The notes under the pieces were generated by a model. That model ran no database searches. It was not told the DNA's origin and saw only the letters and a program-made list of their open reading frames with translations. A stretch of 64,000 nucleotides of DNA from Ensifer aridi (GTDB lineage Bacteria > Pseudomonadota > Alphaproteobacteria > Rhizobiales > Rhizobiaceae), in assembly GCF_002078505.1 (NCBI RefSeq), contig NZ_LUAV01000014.1, positions 188,402-252,401 of the forward strand. Reading direction: 5' to 3'. Made by a program: the position numbers and the translations under genes. This document shows positions 38,878 through 47,438 of the stretch, in pieces. Positions within the stretch are counted from its first letter, which is position 1, and each line of letters begins with the position of its first letter.

Positions 38878-39861
38878 ATGACGACGATCCTTTATTCCAC
38901 GCCCGACAACCCGATGCCGGGCAATCCCGTGGCGGGCTATTTCGATGGCGCCGGCCACCGCAAGATCCGCTACGCGGTGTTCAAGTCGAAGGCGGCCAAC
39001 ATTCGCGGCACGATCGTCCTGCTGCAGGGCCGCAACGAATCGATCGAGAAATACTTCGAGACGATCGGCGAACTGATGGAGGCGGGCTTCTGGGTCGCCA
39101 CTTTCGACTGGCGCGGACAAGGCGGTTCCGAAAGGCTGCTGCCGCAGCCGGGCCGCGGCCATGTGGAGCGTTTCGACGATTATGAGCGCGATCTCACCGC
39201 TTTCCTTCACGAGATCGTCCTGCCCGACACGCGCCTGCCCTTCTCGATCGTCGCCCATTCCATGGGCGCCCTTGTCGCCCTGTCGCTTGCGCCTTTCCTC
39301 GCAAGCCGCATCGAGCGCATGGTGCTGCTCGCTCCCTTCGTGGGGTTGAGCGGCCAAGTTGTCGGCGAGCGCGGCGCCGTGACGATTGCGACATCCATGC
39401 GCCGCTTCGGCTTTGGAAGCCTGCCCTTGCGCGCCGACAGGGGCAAGCATCTTCCCTTTGAGAACAACGTGCTAACGACGGACAGCCGCCGCTACGCGCG
39501 CAATCTGGCGCTGATCGACGCCTGCCCGCGCCTCAGGGTTGGCCCTCCGACAGCCCGCTGGTTGAGCGAGGCCTTCCGGACGATCCGGCACGTCATGGAG
39601 CGAGAGCACCTGACGAGGATCACGGTTCCAACCGTTATTCTCGCGCCGACGGCCGACCGGCTCGTGCCCTATCTTGCCATCGAATACCTGGCCAGCAACT
39701 TCCGGGCCGGCCACCTGATCCCGATCGACGGCGGGCGCCACGAACTCCTCCATGAGGCCGACCGTTATCGCGCCCAAGCAATGGCGGCGATTCTCGCTTT
39801 CCTGCCGGGCGCCGATCCCGACGACGACGGTCCCGTGCTTCGTCACCTGGAAGAGACTTAA
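38878..39861 (+). CDS. Alpha/beta hydrolase, lysophospholipase-like
   Basis: A 327-residue serine hydrolase of the monoacylglycerol lipase/lysophospholipase group. It has GTIVLLQGRNESIEKYFETI, FDWRGQGGSERL, the nucleophile elbow IVAHSMGALVAL and the late DGGRHELLHEADRYR with the catalytic histidine. The cap region is typical of PldB-type proteins. There is no signal peptide, so it is probably cytosolic. The ATG at 38878 starts the family-like sequence; the open frame upstream crosses a RIME-like repeat. It converges on hisN with a 4-base gap. Confidence 0.87.
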   Translation: MTTILYSTPDNPMPGNPVAGYFDGAGHRKIRYAVFKSKAANIRGTIVLLQGRNESIEKYFETIGELMEAGFWVATFDWRGQGGSERLLPQPGRGHVERFDDYERDLTAFLHEIVLPDTRLPFSIVAHSMGALVALSLAPFLASRIERMVLLAPFVGLSGQVVGERGAVTIATSMRRFGFGSLPLRADRGKHLPFENNVLTTDSRRYARNLALIDACPRLRVGPPTARWLSEAFRTIRHVMEREHLTRITVPTVILAPTADRLVPYLAIEYLASNFRAGHLIPIDGGRHELLHEADRYRAQAMAAILAFLPGADPDDDGPVLRHLEET

Positions 39862-39865
39862 AAAA

Positions 39866-40648
39866 CTAGACGCGTCTTCCGTTCAGCGTTTCCAGCGCCT
39901 GAGCGTGGAGTTCGCGGCTGCCGGCGGCGACGATTTCGCCGCCCATTTCCGCCGACCCGCCTTGCCAGTTGGTGATCACGCCGCCCGCCTGTTCGATCAG
40001 CGGAATGAGTCCGCCGACGTCATAGGGCTTGAGGCCGCACTCGACGACGAGATCGACGTGGCCCGCTGCAAGAAGCGCAAAGGCATAGCAATCGCAGCCG
40101 TAGCGGAAGAGCCTGACCTTCTCCTGCAGCGCCTCGAAGCGCTCCTTGAGCTCGCCCGTGTAAAGATGCGGCGAAGTGGTGAAGAGCACGGCGTCCGAAA
40201 GCCCGCCGCAGTTCCGCGTCGAAAGCACCTTCTCGCCATCGGGGCCGCGATAGACCGACTTCTCCCCGTCGGCGAAATAGCGCTCGCCTGTGAAGGGCTG
40301 GTCCATCAACCCCATGATCGCCTTGCCGTTACGATAGAGACCGATCAAGGTGCCCCACACCGGCAGGCCGGAAATGAAGGCGCGCGTGCCGTCGATCGGG
40401 TCGATGACCCAGACATGTTCACGATCGAGGCCGACATTCCCATACTCCTCGCCAAGAATGCCGTGGCCGGGAAAGGTGCGTTCGATCAGCGCCCGGATCG
40501 CCGCTTCGGCCGACTGGTCGGCCTCGGTCACCGGATCGAAGCCGCCTTCCAGCTTGTTCGTCACGCAGGCGCCCGTCCGGAAAAGCGGCATGGTTTGCGC
40601 CCTGGCGGCGTCGGCGAGACGGTCGAAGAAGGAGCGATCCGGTAGCAT
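39866..40648 (-). CDS. hisN: Inositol-monophosphatase-family phosphatase, likely histidinol-phosphatase
   Basis: A 260-residue Mg-dependent phosphatase with the family signatures GILGEEYGN, WVIDPIDGTRAFISGLPVWG and the C-terminal PYDVGGLIPLIEQAGGVITNWQGG. The FISGLPVWGTLIG version is typical of HisN histidinol-phosphatases of actinobacteria and alphaproteobacteria; an inositol or fructose-bisphosphate phosphatase role cannot be excluded. The ATG at 40648 fits the family start. Directly upstream, divergently oriented, is the suhB/MmgR-type small RNA, which took its Rfam name from this neighbouring gene family. Confidence 0.85.
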   Translation of the reverse strand: MLPDRSFFDRLADAARAQTMPLFRTGACVTNKLEGGFDPVTEADQSAEAAIRALIERTFPGHGILGEEYGNVGLDREHVWVIDPIDGTRAFISGLPVWGTLIGLYRNGKAIMGLMDQPFTGERYFADGEKSVYRGPDGEKVLSTRNCGGLSDAVLFTTSPHLYTGELKERFEALQEKVRLFRYGCDCYAFALLAAGHVDLVVECGLKPYDVGGLIPLIEQAGGVITNWQGGSAEMGGEIVAAGSRELHAQALETLNGRRV

Positions 40649-40806
40649 GGCACTTTCTCGGAGGAGCAAAGGGGAAGTGTCATCCTGAATAGACGAAATT
40701 CGCCGAAAGGCAACGTCCGCTCCGGCCGGCACTGCGGCGATCATTTGCGGCTGTACAACCAGCAGACGAATAAACGCCGATCATACAAAAGTCTGTACCC
40801 CTAAAA

Positions 40807-40834
40807 CTTGACAATTGTGCAGCGCAATATTAGT
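40807..40834 (+). promoter_or_regulatory. Promoter of the suhB/MmgR small RNA
   Basis: CTTGACA at 40807-40813 is followed after about 15 bases by TATTAG at 40829-40834, placing the start near 40841. The -35 box is excellent, the -10 is weak. Confidence 0.6.
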
Positions 40835-40840
40835 GTTCTC

Positions 40841-40918
40841 CTGCAGTCACTCGTGGCTGCAAATACCCTCCTTGGGTGTTTCCTCCCTAGACTTGACCGC
40901 GCCGCTGGCGCGGTTCTT
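40841..40918 (+). ncRNA. mmgR: suhB-family small RNA (MmgR)
   Basis: A compact RNA of about 77 bases with three stems: GCAGTCAC/GTGGCTGC, then ACCC/GGGT with loop TCCTT, then the terminator ACCGCGCC/GGCGCGGT followed by TCTTTT. Two single-stranded anti-Shine-Dalgarno pieces, CCTCCTT and TCCTCCC, are exposed. Layout, sequence and position between hisN and an N-formylglutamate amidohydrolase gene match my memory of MmgR (alpha-r8, Rfam suhB) of Sinorhizobium meliloti, which limits polyhydroxybutyrate accumulation under nitrogen starvation. It acts by pairing with mRNA, presumably with Hfq. Confidence 0.88.
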
Positions 40919-41031
40919 TTTACCCCTCAAGCCGCTGGCACCACCCCGCTCAACGTTTTAAATTTGCCGCAGAACTTGGTCCTGAAACCGGTTCCGGTTC
41001 TTGCATGTGAGCCGTTTTGGGCAGTAGCCGG

Positions 41032-41931
41032 CTATTCCGCCGCCAGCGGCAGGTAGGCGCCATAATCTTCGACGTGGCGCGCGAGTGCGGCGATGAATGT
41101 TGCGAGGTCGGCCTCCAAGGCGGCAAATCCGGGCTTTTTGGCGAGGGTCGTTTCGTCGACATAGAGACTACGGTTGATTTCGATCTGAAGCGCATGCAGC
41201 CCGCGAGTCGGCCGGCCGTAGTGTTCGGTGATGAAGCCGCCGGCATAGGGCTTGTTGCGGGCGACCGCATAGCCGAGCCCTTCCAGCAGATCCACGGCGG
41301 CGCGCGACAGTTCCGCCGCCGCGCTCGTTCCATAACGGTCGCCGATGATGAAATCGGGGCGCTGGCCGCTTCCGGGAAGATGGACATTGCCGGGCATCGA
41401 ATGGCAGTCGATGAGGATCGACATCCCGAACCGCACATGGGTGCGGGCGATCAGCTTCCGGAGTGTGGCGTGATAAGGCTTGTAGATCGTCTCGATCCGC
41501 GCGAGGGCCTCCTCGACCGGGAAGCGGCTGCGATAGATTTCCATATTTTCGGCAACAAGACGGGGCACGGTGCCAAGGCCGCCGGCAACGCGCATCGAGC
41601 TGATGTTGGCATGCGCCGGCAGCGCGCCCTCGAACATGCGCGGGTCGAGCTCGTAGGGTTCACGGTTGACGTCGAGGAAGGCACGCGGAAAATGGGCCCG
41701 GAGCAAGGGCGCCCCCAGAAAGGTGGCGCTGCGGAACAGTTCATCGACGAAGTGATCTTCCGAACGGCGGATCGAATGCGGATCGAGGCGCGACTGATCG
41801 AGAAAGGACTGGGGATAATGGCGACCGCTGTGCGGGGAGTTGAACACGAAAGGAATCCGCTGATTCGCGGGATCCAGAACCTCGAAAAACGCGAACTCGA
41901 CCGCTTCCCCCATCGGAACCCTTTTTACCAT
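41032..41931 (-). CDS. N-formylglutamate amidohydrolase family protein, second copy
   Basis: A 299-residue zinc amidohydrolase with FVFNSPHSGRHYP, IRRSEDHFVDELF, RAFLDVNREPYELD, ILIDCHSMPGN and LQIEINRSLYVDE, all typical of the family that deformylates N-formylglutamate. It matches the classical HutG-type signatures better than the protein at 7708-8502. An internal ATG (residue 7, MGEAVEF) may be the true start. No hut genes are near, so the physiological substrate is open. It lies between mmgR and cpdR on the opposite strand to both. Confidence 0.9.
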   Translation of the reverse strand: MVKRVPMGEAVEFAFFEVLDPANQRIPFVFNSPHSGRHYPQSFLDQSRLDPHSIRRSEDHFVDELFRSATFLGAPLLRAHFPRAFLDVNREPYELDPRMFEGALPAHANISSMRVAGGLGTVPRLVAENMEIYRSRFPVEEALARIETIYKPYHATLRKLIARTHVRFGMSILIDCHSMPGNVHLPGSGQRPDFIIGDRYGTSAAAELSRAAVDLLEGLGYAVARNKPYAGGFITEHYGRPTRGLHALQIEINRSLYVDETTLAKKPGFAALEADLATFIAALARHVEDYGAYLPLAAE

Positions 41932-42105
41932 GTCGGGATCTTGCTGTTCGGATCATGTTGCCAGCTGGCCGCCTCTGTGTCCATAGTGGCCTCCCGCTGG
42001 TTTCGGGGACTTGATCGCCCCTGTTCACCAGATATTTACCATGTTGCGGTTGGCTAAGCTGCCGCTATCCACAAGCATCGAAAAGAAGTAGCCACGGCCG
42101 AATAC

Positions 42106-42468
42106 ATGACTGCGAAAATCCTCCTTGCCGAAGACGATAACGACATGCGCCGCTTCCTCGTGAAGGCGCTGGAAAAGGCTGGCTACAAGGTCCTTTCCTA
42201 TGACAACGGCGCCAGCGCGTATGACCGGCTTCGTGAAGAACCCTTTTCGCTTCTCCTCACCGACATCGTCATGCCCGAGATGGACGGCATCGAACTCGCC
42301 CGCCGGGCGACCGAACTCGACCCCGACCTGAAGGTGATGTTCATCACCGGCTTCGCCGCCGTGGCGCTCAACCCCGATTCCAAGGCGCCGAAGGATGCAA
42401 AGGTGCTCTCCAAGCCCTTCCACCTGCGCGACCTCGTCAACGAGGTCAACAAGATGCTGGCGGCCTGA
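42106..42468 (+). CDS. cpdR: Single-domain response regulator CpdR
   Basis: A 120-residue stand-alone receiver domain: acidic pocket E9-D11 (LLAEDDNDMRRFL), phosphoacceptor D53 (LLLTDIVMPEMDG), T/S at MFITGFAA and the lysine in LSKPFHLRDLVNEV. It matches CpdR1, which when unphosphorylated directs ClpXP to degrade cell-cycle factors such as CtrA regulators and whose phosphorylation comes from the CckA-ChpT relay. In Sinorhizobium CpdR1 is needed for normal cell cycle and symbiosis. The ATG at 42106 begins the canonical sequence. A terminator-like hairpin lies 60 bases after the stop. Confidence 0.93.
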   Translation: MTAKILLAEDDNDMRRFLVKALEKAGYKVLSYDNGASAYDRLREEPFSLLLTDIVMPEMDGIELARRATELDPDLKVMFITGFAAVALNPDSKAPKDAKVLSKPFHLRDLVNEVNKMLAA

Positions 42469-42527
42469 GAAAGGGCAGAATTGCCCGCCCGCTTTGCCGG
42501 CCGACTGATACGCAAGAAACCGCTTCG

Positions 42528-42566
42528 AGGCCGCCGCCTATCAACATGGTCGAGCAGCGGCCTTTT
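42528..42566 (+). terminator. Possible terminator after cpdR
   Basis: AGGCCGC and GCGGCCT arms enclose a 22-base loop, followed by TTTTGC. Confidence 0.5.
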
Positions 42567-42690
42567 GCTATTTCAAGGGCTTAGCCGATCAAACCGGACA
42601 GAAAACCGGCGCTGAGGTGCGAGCGCCGCACCGGAAATCCCGCCGCAGGCGCCCCGAGAAATTTCTGTCAAAAAACCTTCGAAAAGCCTA

Positions 42691-42720
42691 TTGACGCGGA
42701 CGCCGGTTTTGTGGTCTATG
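42691..42720 (+). promoter_or_regulatory. Promoter of tRNA-Val
   Basis: TTGACG, an 18-base spacer and TCTATG stand 14 bases before the tRNA, a normal rhizobial tRNA promoter layout. Confidence 0.65.
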
Positions 42721-42733
42721 CGCCGCATCGGAT

Positions 42734-42808
<75 letters not shown>

Positions 42809-43001
42809 TTCCGATCTCTCCACAACGTTGATGATTTCGACCTCTGGATCGAGTCGAGTCTATGTATTTCCCCCGTCGAATCGATTGAACCTGTCCGGCT
42901 CTTTTTCGAGACATTGTCACGCGATCGTCATGGTATGCGGTTAGGAAATACCCACCTCGCCATTGACCACGGATGTACTGGCAGTGGCTACAGGTGATGA
43001 A

Positions 43002-43026
43002 GGTCGGGTTCAACCCGGCCTTTTTT
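43002..43026 (+). terminator. Intrinsic terminator downstream of tRNA-Val
   Basis: GGTCGGGTT, CA and AACCCGGCC (one G-T pair) followed by six Ts. It lies 194 bases past the tRNA; the stretch between contains no recognised gene. Confidence 0.8.
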
Positions 43027-43085
43027 GTTGCGCGCGCCGCGGGGGCGACAGGAGCGTCTGCTATGCCGCCCAGGGATGTCGCATC

Positions 43086-43766
43086 TCAATGCACGACCTG
43101 CGAGGCCGCCGACATCACCTCTTCCGGCGTCGGAGCGCGGAACATGTTGCTTCCGCCTCCGGCCGCCTCGGTGAAACTCCAGCGCACGACGCCGTCGCGG
43201 TCGATGAGGAACTCGCCGACGAGCTGTGCCATAGCCGTTGCGGCCATGCGGTTGTCGTCCTCCGTCATCTCATAGCCGTCCGCCTGTTGGAGATATTCGG
43301 ATGCCGCCATGGGGTTCATCGGTTCCGGCAGCTCGTCGGGCAGCTCGACGCGCATGGACATTATGGTCTGCATGCTGATCTTATGAGGCCAGTCGTCCTC
43401 GTCCTCGGTGAACTCCGGGTTGGGAAGACCGAAGGCCCGGTGCGAAACCCGTTCGGGATCCGCGGCGGCAAGAAGGTTCGGCAGGGGATGGTAGCGGAAA
43501 TAGAGCCGCGCCCGCTCGATCGGCGTATTCACGACGGTCAGGCTTTCGACACCCTTTTCGTTCAGTGCGGCCTTGAGCTGTGCCATCGTTGCGATCTGGC
43601 GGCGGCAAAATGGACATTGCAGGCCCCTGAACAGGCCCACCAAGACGGGCTTCCGCCCGCGAAAATCATCAATCGCGATCTTGCCCTCATGGGTGATCGC
43701 ATCGAGCACCACGTTGGGCGCCCGATCGCCCGGCTGCAACGGCCCGGAACTGCGATATTCTTCCAT
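43086..43766 (-). CDS. AhpC/TSA-family peroxiredoxin-like protein
   Basis: A 226-residue thioredoxin-fold protein with LQPGDRAPNVVLDAITHEGKIAIDDFRG and the redox site LFRGLQCPFCRRQIATM around residues 46-62. The CPFC arrangement differs from typical peroxiredoxin PxxxT/SxxC and resembles the alkyl-hydroperoxidase/bacterioferritin-comigratory-like group that works as a thiol oxidoreductase. It ends with EFLIDRDGVVRWSFTEAA. Likely cytosolic peroxide or thiol defence. A single gene; the ribosome-binding site GGGAGGAAACAGCC precedes the ATG at 43766. Confidence 0.83.
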   Translation of the reverse strand: MEEYRSSGPLQPGDRAPNVVLDAITHEGKIAIDDFRGRKPVLVGLFRGLQCPFCRRQIATMAQLKAALNEKGVESLTVVNTPIERARLYFRYHPLPNLLAAADPERVSHRAFGLPNPEFTEDEDDWPHKISMQTIMSMRVELPDELPEPMNPMAASEYLQQADGYEMTEDDNRMAATAMAQLVGEFLIDRDGVVRWSFTEAAGGGSNMFRAPTPEEVMSAASQVVH

Positions 43767-43860
43767 GGCTGTTTCCTCCCGTTACGCGTTGTGGGGTCCG
43801 CCTCAGCTAAATTAGGAGAGGCGCTGCTTCACTCCCGCGGCCCAATCTGACGAAAAAACC

Positions 43861-46800
43861 TCAATCGAGGAACGGCAATATCACCAAGGCTTCGGGGTCG
43901 AGCTCATGACGGTCGCAAACGTCGCGGGCCAGACCGAAATAGCGCTCGGCCTCGGCAAGTTCGCCTTCATCGAGACAAAGCGTCGCCAGACCATCATAGC
44001 ATGGAAACAGTACCTGCGCTTCGCCTGTCTCGCCGGCAAGCTCGAGCGCCTCGCAATAGAGTCGGCGGGCTTCGTGAGGCCGGTCGTGGCATTGATAGAT
44101 CTGGCCGAGCACAAGCAGGGACACGGGTAGATGATCCCGCTGGTCTAACATCCGGTCGAGCTCGACCGCCTTCTGCGCCGCCGGGACGCCGTCGCCGCTG
44201 CAACGATGAGTGAAGGTGCAATAGGCAACCGCCAGGTTCGCGAGCAGCCGCGCCTGAAAGCCGAGGTCTCCGATGCGGCGGGCCATGTCGAGACCGCGTC
44301 GGCAGACATCGATGGCGAGCTTCGGGTCGACGATCGTGTAGAGCACTCCAAGGTTCGTATATCCCCGGCAGGCCGCATGCATGAGGGCGGCCCCCTCCGC
44401 GACGGCAACACTCTCTTCGACCGCGTCGATTGCCGCGCGCGTGTCGCCGCGCCGGGCGAGCGCAACCCCTTTTGTGTTCAGCGCCTCGGCGGTGACCAGC
44501 GCCGCCTCGCGCCGCATCTCCTCACCCGCACCGGGATCAAGCCCCTTGACCCGGCGCAGCGCCTCATCGGCCCATTCGGAGGCAGCGAGATAATCGCCCA
44601 TGCGGAAGGCGAGATGCCCCCGCTCCTGCAGCAGCGAGGCGCTCTCGACAGGCGCATCCGCCCTTTCGAGCCGGGCGCCGGCCTCGACGAAGTTCGCCTG
44701 TGCCTCGCCGCGATTTCCGGCCTCCCAGAGGAGATGGCCGAGCTTGCGCAGGATTCGGGCGGAAGCGACGGGATCCGCCGCGATGCGCTCGCTTGCGAGA
44801 AGCGCGCGATAATGCTCTTCGGCCTGGGCCCGATGACCGCTCGGCACCAGCAGGTCGGCGATGCGCTCACGCGCCACGTACCATTCCGCCGTCTCGTCGC
44901 CGAGCGCGGCAAGGGCCGCCATGGCCTGCCGGTAGTAGCGGATCGCGTCCTCGTTGGCGTAGAGCTGACGCGCGCGGTCCCCAGCCGCCATCAGATAACG
45001 CGCGCCACGGGCGCGGTCCGCCGACTGACTGAAATGATGGCCCAGCAGCGCCAATTCCTCGAGCCGTTCCGGGTTCTCGCCATAGCGCCGCTCCAGCGCG
45101 TTGGCGATCGCTGCGTGGATTTCCGTTCGCCGTTTCACGAGCAGGTTGTTGTAGACGACTTCGTGCAGGAGCGACTGCACGAAACGGTAGGCCTGCGATG
45201 TTCGCGAAGCTTCTCCGGCCGTCTCTTCTATGATTTCCGCATCGCATAGCCGTTCTAGGCCCGCGTCCACTCCTGCCGGATCGGCGGAAATGGCAGCGAG
45301 CAGTCCCGCATCGAAGCGCGGACCGATCACTGCGGCGCAATGGACGAGGCGCCGCACCTCCTGCGGCAGCCGATCGATACGCGCGAGCACCACCGCCTCG
45401 ATGCCGACAGGAATGTCGACGCTCGCCTCACCCTCGGCCACCTGCCAATGCGGCCCCTCGCGCTGCAGCATTTCGAGATCGATGAGGCCGCGGAGAATCT
45501 CCTCGATGAAAAGCGGATTGCCGCCGGCACGCGCCAAAATCCGCTTTCTGAGCTGCTTGGGAAGCCCCTCCTCCCCAAAGTAAGCTGACAGGAGGCGCTC
45601 GCCGGTGGCTGGCGAGAGCGGCGCGAGCCGCAAGGCAGTGACGCTCGTGCGGCCCGGCGCCAGCCGCTCCGGCCCGGCATCCGGTCGCTGCGTGGCGATG
45701 AGCATGAAGGGCTTGCGTTCCAGCCGGTCAAGCACGAAGCGCAGCGCCTCCAGCGAGGCTGAATCCGCCCAATGCAGGTCCTCGATGAGGAGCAATAGCG
45801 GTGCTCGTTCAAGCCGCCGCTCGAACAGGGTGCGAATGAGCGAGAAGAGCTGGCGTCGGAGCTGCTCGGGAGGAACATGCTGCAAGATTCCGTCGCGCTC
45901 CCCCATGCCGAGGATATGAAACAGGAGCGGCATCGCGTCCTCGACCTCGGCGGCGGCAAAGCCGATCTCCGCGAGGCCTGCCTCGAGCTGCTCCCGCGTC
46001 TTCTCCGCAGAGTCGCCGATCGCTATGCCATAGGCACTGCGCAGCACCGTGGCGAGTGTCCCGTAGGACGGCTCTCCGAGGGGAGAACAGGCCGCCCGCC
46101 TGACGACGACAGGGGCGAAACACTGATCCTCGCCGAGGCCGGCCAGGAACTCGCCGACGAGGCGTGACTTGCCGATGCCGGCCTCGCCTACGAGCCTGAC
46201 CATTTGCGCAGCCCCGCTGCAGGCAAGCGTCAGGCAGTCCCGCAAGCGGGCGAGTTCAGTGTCGCGGCCGATCAGCGGCGCGCTGAGGCCGAGCGCGTCG
46301 AGTCCTCTTGCCGGGCGCGGCGTTTCGAGCGCCCCGGTCACACGATGCACCTGCAAGCTGCCGGCCTTGCCGCGGAGCGCAACGGCGCCGAGCGTCTCGT
46401 AGGCGAAAGCATGCCGTGTGAGCTTGTGCGTCACCGGACCGACAAGGATCTCGTCCGGACCGGCCATGGTCTGCAGCCGCTGCGCCGTGTTCACCGTGTC
46501 GCCCGTTACCGAATAGGACTTGGTGTCGCCGGCGCCGACGGCACCGGCAACGACCGTTCCCGTATTGACGCCGATGTGGAGGCTCAGCGGCAGGCCGATG
46601 CGCTTTCGCCAGTGTTCGCCGACCCGCCCTGCCCTGGTCACCATCTCCAGCGCGGCGCGAAGCGCCCTTTCCGCATCGTCCTCATGCGCCACGGGTGCGC
46701 CGAAGAGGGCGAGCAGAGCATCGCCGATGAACTTGTCGACAAATCCGCCGAAGGCTTCCACGGAACGCGTCAGTTCCTCGAAGAGCTCGTTCTGCAGCGC

Positions 46801-47139
46801 CTGAAGCACCTCCGGATCGACCTGCTCGCTGAGGCTCGTAAACCCGCAGAGATCGGCAAAGACGACTGTGACCGTTCGGCGGTCGGCGCCGGCCTCCGGC
46901 CCCGGCGGCAAGGGGGGCGTGGCGGGAATGATCCTGGCCGGCGGTTGTTGCGACGCAGACTTCGCGGCCGATCTGGATACGGAAGGGGAACCCACCTGGG
47001 TGCCGCACCGCGGACAGAAGGCGAAGTGCTCTGGACACGGATAGCCGCAGGCCGGGCACGGCACCGGCTGTTTCGCACCGCATCGCGGGCAGAATGCAAA
47101 ACCGCTTTCGATCTCAAACCCGCATTCGTGGCAGTTCAT
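43861..47139 (-). CDS. Zinc-ribbon/class III cyclase/AAA ATPase/TPR protein
   Basis: A 1092-residue multidomain signalling protein. Residues 1-46 form two zinc ribbons (cysteine pairs at 3/6, 17/20 and 28/31, 42/45). Residues about 88-270 form a class III adenylyl/guanylyl cyclase domain with metal aspartates D96 (VVFADLCGF) and D140 (KFIGDALLALFG) and N217/R221. An ATPase follows with Walker A GEAGIGKS at 318-325 and LLLIEDLHWAD. The second half has tetratricopeptide-like repeats. All catalytic metal ligands are present, so cyclic-nucleotide production is plausible. The ATG at 47139 begins the zinc ribbon; the frame stays open further upstream. Confidence 0.9.
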   Translation of the reverse strand: MNCHECGFEIESGFAFCPRCGAKQPVPCPACGYPCPEHFAFCPRCGTQVGSPSVSRSAAKSASQQPPARIIPATPPLPPGPEAGADRRTVTVVFADLCGFTSLSEQVDPEVLQALQNELFEELTRSVEAFGGFVDKFIGDALLALFGAPVAHEDDAERALRAALEMVTRAGRVGEHWRKRIGLPLSLHIGVNTGTVVAGAVGAGDTKSYSVTGDTVNTAQRLQTMAGPDEILVGPVTHKLTRHAFAYETLGAVALRGKAGSLQVHRVTGALETPRPARGLDALGLSAPLIGRDTELARLRDCLTLACSGAAQMVRLVGEAGIGKSRLVGEFLAGLGEDQCFAPVVVRRAACSPLGEPSYGTLATVLRSAYGIAIGDSAEKTREQLEAGLAEIGFAAAEVEDAMPLLFHILGMGERDGILQHVPPEQLRRQLFSLIRTLFERRLERAPLLLLIEDLHWADSASLEALRFVLDRLERKPFMLIATQRPDAGPERLAPGRTSVTALRLAPLSPATGERLLSAYFGEEGLPKQLRKRILARAGGNPLFIEEILRGLIDLEMLQREGPHWQVAEGEASVDIPVGIEAVVLARIDRLPQEVRRLVHCAAVIGPRFDAGLLAAISADPAGVDAGLERLCDAEIIEETAGEASRTSQAYRFVQSLLHEVVYNNLLVKRRTEIHAAIANALERRYGENPERLEELALLGHHFSQSADRARGARYLMAAGDRARQLYANEDAIRYYRQAMAALAALGDETAEWYVARERIADLLVPSGHRAQAEEHYRALLASERIAADPVASARILRKLGHLLWEAGNRGEAQANFVEAGARLERADAPVESASLLQERGHLAFRMGDYLAASEWADEALRRVKGLDPGAGEEMRREAALVTAEALNTKGVALARRGDTRAAIDAVEESVAVAEGAALMHAACRGYTNLGVLYTIVDPKLAIDVCRRGLDMARRIGDLGFQARLLANLAVAYCTFTHRCSGDGVPAAQKAVELDRMLDQRDHLPVSLLVLGQIYQCHDRPHEARRLYCEALELAGETGEAQVLFPCYDGLATLCLDEGELAEAERYFGLARDVCDRHELDPEALVILPFLD

Positions 47140-47438
47140 CCCGGATGAACCTCGAGCGTGCCTGCTTGCTCCGGATTTCCAGGGCCCTAGGCGTGAATGC
47201 CGAGAAAAAACAATGGACTTGTTGCGCCGGCTTGGCAAGCATGGGAGCACCTGCCGCCGTCGCTCGCATCACTCTCCGGAACATTGCCGCGATGCGGGCG
47301 CGTTCGCGGAACAGCGGCACCGGAAATAATCTGACGCAAAAGATGACGCGCGCGCAGTTTTGCGCTACTACCCCCTGCGCTGGCGCTTAAGGATCGCCAT
47401 ATTCGCGTGATGACATTCGTTCGTGAAGGAACACGTTC
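47140..47438. other. Divergent spacer between cyclase gene and ilvD
   Basis: The spacer is 299 bases. It must contain both promoters. No leader peptide, attenuator or RNA motif was recognised in front of ilvD. Confidence 0.4.
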
